Positions 1 to 8,092 of a DNA stretch of 64,000 nucleotides are shown here, piece by piece. The notes beneath the pieces are model-generated. The model was given only the letters and a program-made list of their open reading frames with translations, had not been told where the DNA came from and made no database searches. The position numbers and the translations under genes were made by a program. The first letter of the stretch is position 1. Every line of letters starts with the position of its first letter. The stretch is from contig NZ_RCWJ01000002.1 in the NCBI RefSeq assembly GCF_003668565.1, positions 1 through 64,000 of the forward strand, written 5' to 3'. The stretch comes from Mycetocola zhadangensis. Lineage in GTDB: Bacteria; Actinomycetota; Actinomycetes; Actinomycetales; Microbacteriaceae.

Positions 1-35
1 CCCAACCAGAAAAGGCCGAGTCAACGGGTATTTGG

Positions 36-78
36 CATTTGACATTGTGCACGCTGTTGAGTTCTCAAGGATCGGATG
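36..78 (-). promoter_or_regulatory. probable rRNA operon leader (boxA-like antitermination region)
   Basis: Read on the minus strand, this stretch contains TTGAGAACTCAACAGCGTGC followed by AATGTCAAATGCCAAATA. Actinobacterial 16S rRNA leaders carry a similar GAGAACTCAA...GTG element, thought to be the boxA/NusB antitermination site. The 16S gene itself would lie left of position 1 and is not visible. The assignment rests on recollection of such leaders, not on an alignment. Confidence 0.55.
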
Positions 79-124
79 CTCCCGCTTTTCACCCCTCAGG
101 GCTGCTCCGCAGGGCAACTTCTCT

Positions 125-153
125 ACCCTACCACATCGATCAGCCGTGTGAAA
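125..153 (-). promoter_or_regulatory. promoter P2, probably of the rRNA operon
   Basis: On the minus strand TTTCAC (148-153) and TAGGGT (125-130) are spaced by 17 bases, about 50 bases upstream of the boxA-like leader. Tandem promoters before rRNA operons are usual. The -35 box is a poor match, so this is weaker than P1. Confidence 0.35.
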
Positions 154-235
154 CCGGCCGCTCCCCGTGATTTCCAGTCGAGCCAGACATCACAAGAACC
201 GCCGAATTTCTTCGGTTGTTCGAGGGTGGGTTTAT

Positions 236-264
236 ATCCTAAACCTCAAAATGAAGACGCTCAA
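236..264 (-). promoter_or_regulatory. promoter P1, probably of the rRNA operon
   Basis: On the minus strand TTGAGC (259-264) and TAGGAT (236-241) are separated by exactly 17 bases. The promoter points left towards the boxA-like leader. No coding region lies between it and the window edge. Confidence 0.45.
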
Positions 265-437
265 GAGCGCTTATCTTTTGGTTGGGATTGGTCCCGCATG
301 AGGCCGGCGAGCTAAGCTCAGCCGCACCTTTGGGGTGACGAGTAGTTACTCTACGTTCGATCAGGATTACCCCGCAAATCTGCCCTGCAACCCGGGCGTG
401 TCGCCGCGCGGTGGCCCGTGATCGCGCGGAATCGGGT

Positions 438-1451
438 TCAAACCTTCGGCGCCGTCGAGTCACGCACCACGAGCTCCGGCTGAAAAACGACATGCTGCCG
501 TTCGAATTCGTCTGGCGCTTCTGCTTCACGCAGGAGAAGGTCAACGGCGGTGGAGCCAATAAGGGCGCTCGGCTGCCGTATCGAGGTCAGCGGGACGACC
601 GCCGCGCTGGCGAAATCAATGTCGTCGTAGCCAACAATGGCGACGTCTCCCGGCACCGTGAGAGGGCCGACCATGCTGAGCGCTTGAAGGAGTCCCATGG
701 CGACCAGGTCATTGGCTGCAAAAAGCGCGTCGGGTCGCTCGACAGCGTCGCGCTCCCGGATGGCCTCACCCACCTGCCGCCCCTGCAGCACAGTGAGTGC
801 GTCCGTCGCGATGTACTCGAGCGTCGCGTCGGCCGTCTCATCGACAGCATTCGTCGCACCCGCCAGCCGGTCGGCCACCTGGTGGAGATCCCTCGGACCC
901 CCGACGAACGCGAGGCGCCGCCGCCCGGTGTCGAGAAGATGCCTGGCCGCGAGATACCCGCCGGCAACGTCGTCGACCGCGACCGACGAGAAACGTTCAT
1001 CGGTCGTGGGCCTGTCAACGAGCACCGTCGGAATGCCTCGCCGGTGGAGTGCGTCCAGCCGACTCTGCGCATCACCGACTGGGGAGAACAGCACGCCATG
1101 CACTCGTTGCTTCTCGAACAGGTCCAGGTACGCGGCCTCCCTGTCCTCGTTCTCATCACTGTTTCCGAGCAGGACGGTGAGCCCATCCTCCGCGGCCCGG
1201 TCCTCCGCGCCGCGTGCAACGTCTGTGAAGAAGGGGTTCGAGACATCGAGCACGATCAGGCCGATACTGAGGCTCCGCCCTGCCCGCAACTGGCGCGCGG
1301 CGTCGTTGCGCACAAACCCGAGCTCGTCGATGGCCGCACGGACTTTATCCACGGTGTGAGGGGAAACCTTGTCGGGACGGTTGAGAACATTAGAGACCGT
1401 TCCCACCGATACTCCGGCCCGTGTCGCCACATCGCGAACACTCATTCCCAT
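438..1451 (-). CDS. LacI-family transcriptional regulator
   Basis: A 337-residue LacI/GalR repressor. Residues 3-22 form the usual N-terminal helix-turn-helix and hinge (VRDVATRAGVSVGTVSNVLN). The rest is a periplasmic-binding-protein-like effector domain, beginning with SIGLIVLDVSNPFF. The start is the ATG at 1451, which has GGAGG seven bases upstream; an in-frame extension to 1565 lacks family similarity. It is divergent from rhaM and beside the rhamnose genes, so a rhamnose-responsive role is inferred from context. Palindromes with the LacI-like core TGAA-N4-TTCA occur in the divergent gap and before rhaI. The effector is not readable from sequence. Confidence 0.9.
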   Translation of the reverse strand: MGMSVRDVATRAGVSVGTVSNVLNRPDKVSPHTVDKVRAAIDELGFVRNDAARQLRAGRSLSIGLIVLDVSNPFFTDVARGAEDRAAEDGLTVLLGNSDENEDREAAYLDLFEKQRVHGVLFSPVGDAQSRLDALHRRGIPTVLVDRPTTDERFSSVAVDDVAGGYLAARHLLDTGRRRLAFVGGPRDLHQVADRLAGATNAVDETADATLEYIATDALTVLQGRQVGEAIRERDAVERPDALFAANDLVAMGLLQALSMVGPLTVPGDVAIVGYDDIDFASAAVVPLTSIRQPSALIGSTAVDLLLREAEAPDEFERQHVVFQPELVVRDSTAPKV

Positions 1452-1556
1452 AGCTGATCCTCCGTCATTGGTGATGCCAGCGTAGCGGCGAAGTCGACGT
1501 CCTCTGGTTCCGGCGCGAGCCGACCGACTCGCGAAGACGTGATACAAATGAGCGCA

Positions 1557-1588
1557 TTGAATCATTTCATTTCATGCACCGAAATGAA
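1557..1588. promoter_or_regulatory. operator cluster between lacI-type regulator and rhaM
   Basis: The segment holds a perfect 8-bp inverted repeat, TTCATTTC (1566-1573) and GAAATGAA (1581-1588), around a 7-base spacer. An overlapping TGAA-N4-TTCA site lies at 1558-1569. The same TGAA-N4-TTCA core recurs before rhaI at 2387-2398. It lies in the divergent gap, where a LacI-type protein could control both directions. Confidence 0.55.
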
Positions 1589-1695
1589 CAAAATTGCGGA
1601 TGCCACTGGCGCCGCATCGAGGGATATCACCGAGAACGCCAATCGCGTCCAGTGACGATCCACCACTCGCATCGTGACCAAAGGAGCTCATCGAC

Positions 1696-2025
1696 ATGGA
1701 CAGCGAAACCGGACGTGTGTGTTTTCTTATGCACCTCAAGCCCGAACGCGTCGACGACTATCTCGCCGCCCACGAAACGGTGTGGCCAGAAATGCTCGAG
1801 GCGCTGAGCGCCTGCGGTTGGCGCAATTACTCTCTCTTCCTTCACAAAGAAGATGGCCTCGTCGTCGGCTACCTCGAGACCGATGACTTCGACCGCGCGC
1901 GCGCCGAGATGGACCGTACCGATGTGAATGCTCGCTGGCAGGCGACCATGGCCGGCTTCTTGGCTGAAGAGACAGCGCCAGACCAGACGATGATGCAGCT
2001 GCACGAATACTTCCATCTGGCCTGA
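1696..2025 (+). CDS. rhaM: L-rhamnose mutarotase
   Basis: A 109-residue protein of the RhaM/YiiL family, interconverting alpha and beta anomers of L-rhamnose so that the isomerase receives the right form. Family features seen are the early CFLMHLKPERVDDYLAAHE stretch with its histidine, the WPEMLEAL motif, the RNYSLFLH segment and the C-terminal HEYFHLA. Full length matches the family (about 105 residues). The ATG at 1696 is preceded by AAAGGAG. It is the first gene rightward from the divergent LacI-type regulator. Confidence 0.93.
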   Translation: MDSETGRVCFLMHLKPERVDDYLAAHETVWPEMLEALSACGWRNYSLFLHKEDGLVVGYLETDDFDRARAEMDRTDVNARWQATMAGFLAEETAPDQTMMQLHEYFHLA

Positions 2026-2081
2026 GACCGGACGAGCCCCGCACCCTGACCTGCGTCCCCCACCCGAAACGTCCCCTCGCG

Positions 2082-2306
2082 TTGCAGCGAGGATTCCCGT
2101 CATTCCTCGTTGAGCATGGCGTGCCGTTCGTCGGATGGATCATGCTCGGCCTGCTGGCCGCTTCGCTCCTTATCGGCGCGATCTGGGCACCTCGGACCCA
2201 GGGCCGAAGCCTCCAGGAGATCGAGGACGAGCGTGAGGGAGCGTCGACCGGTGCCACCACTTCGGCCGCCGACGCCGGCGACCTCACCGGTGCCGCGTCG
2301 CGCTAA
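2082..2306 (+). pseudogene. C-terminal remnant of an MFS sugar transporter
   Basis: The frame encodes a transmembrane helix (FVGWIMLGLLAASLLIGAIW) followed by APRTQGRSLQEIEDERE. That is the conserved end of sugar-porter MFS proteins, whose last helix is followed by a PETxGxSLEEIE motif. No start codon with a ribosome site and none of the other eleven helices are present. The frame runs back open only to the rhaM stop. A stem-loop terminator follows at 2326. It reads as the tail of a deleted transporter that once sat between rhaM and rhaI. A tiny functional membrane peptide is possible but unlikely. Confidence 0.7.
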
Positions 2307-2325
2307 CGCGATCAGGACCATTGAG

Positions 2326-2361
2326 AAAGGGGGAGCGCTGCGATGCGGCACTCCCCCTTTT
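2326..2361 (+). terminator. rho-independent terminator after rhaM / MFS remnant
   Basis: AAAGGGGGAG (2326-2335) and CTCCCCCTTT (2351-2360) form a perfect 10-bp stem with a 15-base loop. The T-run continues to 2361. It separates the rhaM unit from rhaI. Confidence 0.75.
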
Positions 2362-2385
2362 GGCACGTCCGTCTGGTAACTTAGC

Positions 2386-2400
2386 TTGAAACGATTCATT
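2386..2400. promoter_or_regulatory. LacI-type operator before rhaI
   Basis: TTGAAACGATTCATT is a near-palindrome with the central CG dyad and TGAA...TTCA arms typical of LacI/GalR-family operators. It sits 40 bases before the rhaI start and shares its outer half-sites with the operator at 1558-1569. Confidence 0.55.
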
Positions 2401-2439
2401 CATTTGCCCGATGCGAGTGAACTTCAGTAAGGACGAACA

Positions 2440-3606
2440 ATGACGATCGACTCCACAGCGCTTGCGACGCTCGAGAAGCAGGCAATCGAACTCCCCTCAT
2501 GGGCCTTCGGCAACTCCGGCACCCGGTTCAAGGTATTCGGCACCCCCGGCACTCCCCGCACCATCCAGGAGAAGCTCTCCGACGCCGCCAAGGTTCACGA
2601 GCTCACCCGCCTGGCACCGAAGGTCGCCCTTCACATTCCGTGGGACAAGGTCGATGACTACGCGGCTCTCCGCGACTACGCAGCCAACCTCGACGTGACC
2701 CTCGGAACCGTGAACTCCAACACCTTCCAGGACGACATCTACAAGTTCGGCTCGCTCACGCACACCGATGCCGCCATTCGCCAGAAGGCGATCGACCACC
2801 ACTTCGAGTGCATCGACATCATGAGCGAAACCGGCTCGCGGGACCTCAAGATCTGGCTCGCCGACGGCACCAACTACCCAGGACAGGGCGACATCCGGGG
2901 CCGCCAGGACCGCCTCGCCGAGTCACTCGAGCAGATCTACGCACGCCTCGGCGACGACCAGCGCCTCGTACTCGAGTACAAGTTCTTCGAGCCAGCTTTC
3001 TACCACACCGATGTTCCGGACTGGGGAACCAGCTACGCCCAGGTCAGCGCTCTCGGCGACAAGGCGCTCGTCTGCCTCGACACAGGTCACCACGCGCCAG
3101 GCACCAACATCGAGTTCATCGTCGCCCAGCTGCTTCGCCTCGGCAAGCTCGGCTCGTTTGACTTCAATTCGCGCTTCTACGCCGACGACGACCTCATCGT
3201 TGGCGCGGCCGACCCGTTCCAGCTCTTCCGGATCCTCTACGAGGTCGTCCGCGGTGGCGGACTCGACGACGACTCACCCGTCGCGTTCATGCTCGACCAG
3301 TGCCACAACGTCGAAGACAAGATTCCGGGCCAGATCCGCAGCGTGCTCAACGTTCAGGAGATGACCGCACGTGCACTGCTCGTTGACCGCGACGCTCTCT
3401 CCGCCGCGCAGAACGCCGGCGATGTGCTCGGTGCCAACGCCATCCTGATGGATGCTTTCTACACGGATGTTCGGAGCGACCTGGCAGCGTGGCGCGAGTC
3501 CCGCGGTCTTCCGGCTGACCCGATGGCTGCCTACGCCGCCTCCGGCTATCAGGAACAGATCGCTGCCGACCGCGTTGGCGGCCAGCAGGCCGGTTGGGGC
3601 GCATAA
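2440..3606 (+). CDS. rhaI: L-rhamnose isomerase
   Basis: A 388-residue TIM-barrel xylose-isomerase-like enzyme that converts L-rhamnose to L-rhamnulose. It resembles the RhaI type of Pseudomonas stutzeri and Gram-positives rather than E. coli RhaA. Metal-binding positions expected for the fold are seen as Glu in LVLEYKFFEP, Asp and His in CLDTGHHAPG, and Asp in GSFDFNSRFYADDD. Length agrees with the family. It has its own upstream LacI-type operator and an AAGGA ribosome site, and follows a terminator, so it probably starts a separate transcript. It faces the hydrolase gene at 3701 tail to tail. Confidence 0.93.
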   Translation: MTIDSTALATLEKQAIELPSWAFGNSGTRFKVFGTPGTPRTIQEKLSDAAKVHELTRLAPKVALHIPWDKVDDYAALRDYAANLDVTLGTVNSNTFQDDIYKFGSLTHTDAAIRQKAIDHHFECIDIMSETGSRDLKIWLADGTNYPGQGDIRGRQDRLAESLEQIYARLGDDQRLVLEYKFFEPAFYHTDVPDWGTSYAQVSALGDKALVCLDTGHHAPGTNIEFIVAQLLRLGKLGSFDFNSRFYADDDLIVGAADPFQLFRILYEVVRGGGLDDDSPVAFMLDQCHNVEDKIPGQIRSVLNVQEMTARALLVDRDALSAAQNAGDVLGANAILMDAFYTDVRSDLAAWRESRGLPADPMAAYAASGYQEQIAADRVGGQQAGWGA

Positions 3607-3700
3607 CAGAGACGAGCTCTTCAGCTGACGGGGTGTCGGCGGCCCGGGATGGCTTCGGCCTCCCCGCCGCAGGCACCCTGCGGTCGTATGAAAACGCCGG

Positions 3701-4279
3701 CTACCTGAGCCGGTCGAGGAACCGCACAACGTAATCCGTCAGCACGGAAGCGGACTCCGCTTCGAACGACGGCAGGCTGGAATCGACGAAGAGGTGCGAG
3801 TTTCCCGGGTACAGGAAGAGCTCCGCGTCCTCGGCTTCGGCGACGAGCGCCCTGGCGGCGTCGATGTCGCCGGAATCGACAAACTCCGGATCTGCTTCGG
3901 TGGAGTGGATTTGCACAGGCACTCCGGTCGGCCACGCCTGGCTGAACTCGGAAACGGGAAGGCATCCCGAAAAGAGAAGTGCACCGCGGCATCCGGGCCG
4001 AGCCTGTGCGAGCAGCTGGGCAGGCATCACTCCGAGCGAAAAGCCGGCGTAGACGAGGTCTGACGGCAGCTCGGCCGCGACGGCCTTTCCGCGCTCGAGA
4101 ACCACATCGAAGCCGATGCCCCTCGCGTGGTTCACACCCTCGTCCAGCGTCTCGAACGTGCGCCCCTCGTAGAGGTCCGGCACGTGAACGGTATTTCCGG
4201 CGTTCCGGAGTTTGTCACCGAAAGCCAGGACACCGGGCGTCAGCCCCTGTGCGTGGTGGAACAGCAGCACTTCAGCCAT
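3701..4279 (-). CDS. dienelactone hydrolase family protein
   Basis: A 192-residue alpha/beta hydrolase of the DLH family, cytoplasmic. The nucleophile motif is GFSLG, with serine where classical dienelactone hydrolases have cysteine. The acid and histidine are likely in STEADPEFVD and PGNSHLFVD. The ATG at 4279 is preferred because GAAAGGG lies just upstream; a TTG start at 4294 would add five residues. It lies downstream of the rhaQ permease on the same strand, with a gap of about 110 bases. A role in rhamnose metabolism is not evident and the substrate is unknown. Confidence 0.8.
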   Translation of the reverse strand: MAEVLLFHHAQGLTPGVLAFGDKLRNAGNTVHVPDLYEGRTFETLDEGVNHARGIGFDVVLERGKAVAAELPSDLVYAGFSLGVMPAQLLAQARPGCRGALLFSGCLPVSEFSQAWPTGVPVQIHSTEADPEFVDSGDIDAARALVAEAEDAELFLYPGNSHLFVDSSLPSFEAESASVLTDYVVRFLDRLR

Positions 4280-4390
4280 CGAAAACCCTTTCAACCGGTT
4301 ACGCGCGAATCTCCCGTATGTGCTGGTGCCTGACCCTATTACACCGACCTCAAGCGCAGCGGCATCACACGGCAGGCAGGCGGAGCTCGG

Positions 4391-5479
4391 TCAGATCCCG
4401 CCGTATTTACGTTTCGTCAGCCCGTTGAGAAGCGACGCAAACACCAGCACCAGACCGAGGGCGAGGAGCTGCACCTGCACCCCGTCGTTACCGGGGAAGG
4501 CGAGGAGGATTCCGGCGTTGAGCCAGACGATGAGGATCGTCGCCAGGACGACGCCGGAGACCCGGCCGATCCCGCCGGTGATAGCCACCCCTCCAAGTAC
4601 CGCGATGGTGATGGCGGGCAGCGCCATGCCATTTCCGCTGGTCCCTGCGTCCGGTCGCGCTGAGGCGAACTGGGCGACAGTGACGATTCCGACAAGTCCG
4701 GAGATGACACCGGAGAGAACATAGACCGCGAAGCGGTTCGGGCGCACGTTGATGCCAGCCCAGGCAGCCGCGGTGTCGTTCGTGCCGAGGGCGTAGATCC
4801 GGCGCCCGAAGGTGGTCTTGTTGAGCAGAATCCACACCACGAGGACTACGGGGATCAGGAAGGTGAAAATTCCGAGGGGAACCAGCGGCAGGTACGAGCC
4901 GATGAGCGGAAGCTCGATTGCTTTTGCTGCCGAATAGAAGGACTGGATCTCCGTCGAGTTGACGGGCTTCTGTCCACTCCACACGAGGGCAATCGACCGG
5001 TAGGCGTAGAACGTCGCGAGCGTCGCGATGAGAGGAGGGAATCCGACGAACGACACAAGAGCTCCGTTGACGCCACCGAGAATTCCGCCGAGCACGATGG
5101 CGAAGATCATGGCGACCGGAAGGTTCCACCCCCACAGTCCGTATGACATCCCGAACGCAATGCCTGTCACGGAGACCATCGATCCGACCGACAGGTCGAT
5201 GCCGCCTCGACCAGACAGGATGACGCCGAGCTGGGCCAACCCGAGCATGGCCAGGGGCACGGCGTTGATGAGGGATGCCGCGAGGTAGTCAGAGTTGTAC
5301 GAGCCGCTCAGTGCCCCAGTCGCGTCAAGCACCGTCATGAGGATGAGCATGAGAACAATGAGAACCGCAAGAAGCACGACGCGTTGGGTGAGGAGCGCCT
5401 CGAGCGCGCGGCCACCGATCGACCGCTTCGTGTTCTGGGTTCTGACCTTCGGTACCGTCTGGGTCGTCAGTCCGCTCAT
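4391..5479 (-). CDS. rhaQ: rhamnose ABC transporter permease RhaQ
   Basis: A 362-residue inner-membrane permease of the BPD_transp_2 (RbsC-like) family. It has about ten hydrophobic helices and the conserved GRGGIDLSVGSMV motif near residues 110-125, which lies in the coupling region. The short N-terminal tail is cytoplasmic. Its ATG overlaps the stop of the upstream permease gene (ATGA at 5476-5479), so the two are translationally coupled and probably form the heterodimeric channel. The order rhaS-T-P-Q matches the rhizobial rhamnose importer. Specificity is inferred from the locus. Confidence 0.87.
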   Translation of the reverse strand: MSGLTTQTVPKVRTQNTKRSIGGRALEALLTQRVVLLAVLIVLMLILMTVLDATGALSGSYNSDYLAASLINAVPLAMLGLAQLGVILSGRGGIDLSVGSMVSVTGIAFGMSYGLWGWNLPVAMIFAIVLGGILGGVNGALVSFVGFPPLIATLATFYAYRSIALVWSGQKPVNSTEIQSFYSAAKAIELPLIGSYLPLVPLGIFTFLIPVVLVVWILLNKTTFGRRIYALGTNDTAAAWAGINVRPNRFAVYVLSGVISGLVGIVTVAQFASARPDAGTSGNGMALPAITIAVLGGVAITGGIGRVSGVVLATILIVWLNAGILLAFPGNDGVQVQLLALGLVLVFASLLNGLTKRKYGGI

Positions 5480-6486
5480 GCTCTGCTCCTCCGAGCCCGT
5501 TCGCGAAGCAGGTCAGTGCCAACCGCGATGATGATGAAGATTCCAACAAACAGGTTGGCGAGTTGCGACGGCCAGCCGAGCTGTGTCACACCGGAGTTGA
5601 CCGTCTGCACGAGGATTGCCCCGAGAAGCGTTCCGATGACCGAACCGCGGCCGCCGAGGATCGAGGTTCCGCCGATGACGACAGCGGCGATCACGGCGAG
5701 CTCCCGCCCAGCACCGACACCCTGGTCCAGGGTCGATGTGCCCGCCGCGATGAAGAAGCAGGCACCGAGGCCGACAAGCGCGCCGGTTGCGACGTACGCG
5801 AACACCACACGGGGCTGCACCTTCACACCCGCCAGCCTGGCGGCGTTCTCGTTGCCGCCGATCGCGAACAGGTGTCTGCCGCCAGCGGTGTTGCGCAAAT
5901 ACCACCACGCGATCAGCACGACGAGGATCGTGATCGCGAAACTGTGCGGCACCCCAAGCGTGCGGCCCGATTCACCACGGCCGAAGACGTCGAGGGTCGA
6001 CGGTATTCCGTTCACCGTCGACGACCCGAACACCCTCAGGGCGAAGAACTGGAAGATGTTCGCCGTTCCGAAGGTGATGATGATCGCGTGCACACGCCCG
6101 TAGGCGATAAGGGTGCCATTGATCAAACCAAGCACCGTGCCGAGGACCATACTCACCAGCACTGCGACGATCAGTGGCACGTCGTAGTTCACGAGGAGTT
6201 TGGCGGTCACCACGGCGCAGAGCGCGATCGCGCCTCCCACCGAGACGTCGATGCCCGCCGTGATGATGATGAACGTCATCCCCACACCAATCAGCGCGAT
6301 GGGCGCGACCGAGACCAGCAGCGGTTGGATCGACGACGGGCTGAGAAAGGAGGGAGTGAAGATTCCGAGCAGCACCCACAGCACCGCGATCACACCGACG
6401 AGGACCAGCTCCTGCCCCGTCACCGGAGGAGGGAGGATTCGTTTTACAATCGGCTTCGACGCCCGTTCGTGCGCCACAGCGGTCAT
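5476..6486 (-). CDS. rhaP: rhamnose ABC transporter permease RhaP
   Basis: A 336-residue membrane permease of the RbsC-like family and partner of RhaQ. It carries the typical ITAGIDVSVGGAIAL motif around residues 85-100 and multiple hydrophobic spans. Its ATG overlaps the end of the rhaT ATPase gene by four bases, and its own end overlaps rhaQ by four bases. This tight packing indicates one polycistronic message. The substrate assignment to rhamnose comes from the flanking rhaS, rhaI, rhaD and rhaB genes rather than from the permease sequence. Confidence 0.87.
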   Translation of the reverse strand: MTAVAHERASKPIVKRILPPPVTGQELVLVGVIAVLWVLLGIFTPSFLSPSSIQPLLVSVAPIALIGVGMTFIIITAGIDVSVGGAIALCAVVTAKLLVNYDVPLIVAVLVSMVLGTVLGLINGTLIAYGRVHAIIITFGTANIFQFFALRVFGSSTVNGIPSTLDVFGRGESGRTLGVPHSFAITILVVLIAWWYLRNTAGGRHLFAIGGNENAARLAGVKVQPRVVFAYVATGALVGLGACFFIAAGTSTLDQGVGAGRELAVIAAVVIGGTSILGGRGSVIGTLLGAILVQTVNSGVTQLGWPSQLANLFVGIFIIIAVGTDLLRERARRSRA

Positions 6487-8018
6487 GATGGCTCCTCGCT
6501 TCCGTGGGTCTCGCCAGCCGCAGCCGCCAGAATTTCGACCTGCGTGGCATCCGGGGTGAATTCGTGAGCAATCTCGCCCGATCGGATCACGATGATCCGA
6601 TCGGAGATCCGCAGCACTTCGCCGAGGTCGCTTGTGACGACGAGGACCGCTGTGCCCTCTGACGCGAGGTCGTCGATGATTCTGTGGATCTCTTCCTTCG
6701 CCCCAACATCAACACCCTGGGTCGGTTCGACAAGGACGAGGAGTTCCGGCCGGTTGACCAGCTGCCGAGCCAGAACGACCTTCTGCGCGTTTCCGCCAGA
6801 CATCGCGCTGATCGGTTGCCTTTCACTCGGCGTCTTCACGGCCAGACGCGTGATGAAGTTGCGGGCGATGTCGCGTTCGGCGCGGCGTTGCACCCATCCC
6901 TTGATGCGTGACAGCAGGTGGAGTTCGCCGATGGTGATGTTGAACGCGATGCTCTGGAAGGAGAACGAGCCCTGCGCTGAGCGGTTGGCTGGGAGGAGGT
7001 GGATGCCACGCTTCTTCGCCGAGGACGGCCGCCGAAGCACCACAGGTTCGCCCCGAACGAGCATCCTGCCGCCGGTCGGACGCTGCATCCCGTAGATGGT
7101 GCTGGCGATCTCGCCTGCACCTGAGCCGATAAGACCGTAGAGTCCAACGATTTCACCTGCGCGCACATCGAGGCTGATTTCACTGAAGGAGCCAGCGAGG
7201 CTCATATCGTCGAGTTGAAGCACGACGTCACCTCGAGTCGCCTCCACGTCTGCTCGCGGCTCCGCGAGGACACCGCCAACCATGAGTTCGGCGATCTCCC
7301 GCACGGTCAGCTCACCAATCGGACGTGTGGTGATCGTCTCGCCGTCTCGCATGATCGTCACAACGTCGGCGATGCGGAAGAGCTCGTCGAGGCGGTGGGA
7401 GATGTAGATGACCGAGACGCCGGTAGCTGTGAGCCGCCGGATGACGGCAAACAGCACGTCGATTTCTGCGTCGGTCAGAATGGCCGACGGCTCGTCAAGA
7501 ATGAGCACGCGGGCCTCTCCGGCGAGCGCCTTCGCGATCGACACCTGCTGCTGCTGTGCGATCGACAGGTCACCGACGGTTCTCGTGGCGATTCCCACGT
7601 CGAGCCCGACCGTGTCGAGCAGCGAGTTCATCTGCTCGGCCTGCGCTGCCCAGTCCACTCGGATTCCCCTGCGCAGCTCCCGCCCGACGAAGACGTTCTC
7701 GGCAACGCTCAGTTCGGGGAAGAGTTGTGGCTCCTGATAGACGGTCTGCACACCCAGGCCGAGAGCATCCGTCGTTGATGTAATGGAAACCGGTTCACCG
7801 TTGAACTGGAGCGAACCGGCGTCGGCCCGCTCGGCGCCCGCGAGAATCTTGATGAGTGTGGACTTGCCAGCCCCATTCTCTCCGACGAGGGCGTGCACAG
7901 TGCCAGGGGCGACGCTCAGGTCTGCGTTGCGGATCGCCCGGACACCGCCGTATGTCTTGACGATTCCGGACAGCTCGACCCGCGGGACGGACCCAACCAC
8001 TTCTGCTGTGTTCGACAT
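6483..8018 (-). CDS. rhaT: rhamnose ABC transporter ATP-binding protein
   Basis: A 511-residue duplicated sugar-ABC ATPase of the RbsA/MglA type. The first domain has an intact Walker A (GENGAGKS) and Walker B (VLILDEPSA). The second has the degenerate Walker A GLIGSGAGE, the signature MSGGNAQKV and a Walker-B-like LLVLVEPTQG. One active and one degenerate nucleotide site is the norm in this subfamily. The ATG at 8018 has GAGGA upstream; further in-frame extension has no family similarity. It lies between the binding-protein gene and the permeases, with a stem-loop separating it from rhaS. Confidence 0.9.
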   Translation of the reverse strand: MSNTAEVVGSVPRVELSGIVKTYGGVRAIRNADLSVAPGTVHALVGENGAGKSTLIKILAGAERADAGSLQFNGEPVSITSTTDALGLGVQTVYQEPQLFPELSVAENVFVGRELRRGIRVDWAAQAEQMNSLLDTVGLDVGIATRTVGDLSIAQQQQVSIAKALAGEARVLILDEPSAILTDAEIDVLFAVIRRLTATGVSVIYISHRLDELFRIADVVTIMRDGETITTRPIGELTVREIAELMVGGVLAEPRADVEATRGDVVLQLDDMSLAGSFSEISLDVRAGEIVGLYGLIGSGAGEIASTIYGMQRPTGGRMLVRGEPVVLRRPSSAKKRGIHLLPANRSAQGSFSFQSIAFNITIGELHLLSRIKGWVQRRAERDIARNFITRLAVKTPSERQPISAMSGGNAQKVVLARQLVNRPELLVLVEPTQGVDVGAKEEIHRIIDDLASEGTAVLVVTSDLGEVLRISDRIIVIRSGEIAHEFTPDATQVEILAAAAGETHGSEEPS

Positions 8019-8047
8019 GAGTTCCTCGCTGAATCGAAAGAGAAGGA

Positions 8048-8081
8048 GTCGGAGGGGTCCGGTCGGCCGAGCCCCTCCGAC
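8048..8081 (-). terminator. intercistronic stem-loop between rhaS and rhaT
   Basis: GTCGGAGGGG (8048-8057) and CCCCTCCGAC (8072-8081) pair perfectly over 10 bp with a 14-base loop and no T-run. Such hairpins after binding-protein genes commonly stabilise the upstream message or partly terminate transcription, so that the binding protein exceeds the membrane components. That role is inferred here. Confidence 0.6.
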
Positions 8082-8092
8082 GGTGTCGCTGG

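Noticed and set aside
431-450. tRNA-like T-arm (GGGTTCAAACC) at the end of the lacI-type gene
   Set aside because: It lies inside the coding end of the regulator and no acceptor, D- or anticodon arms can be folded around it.
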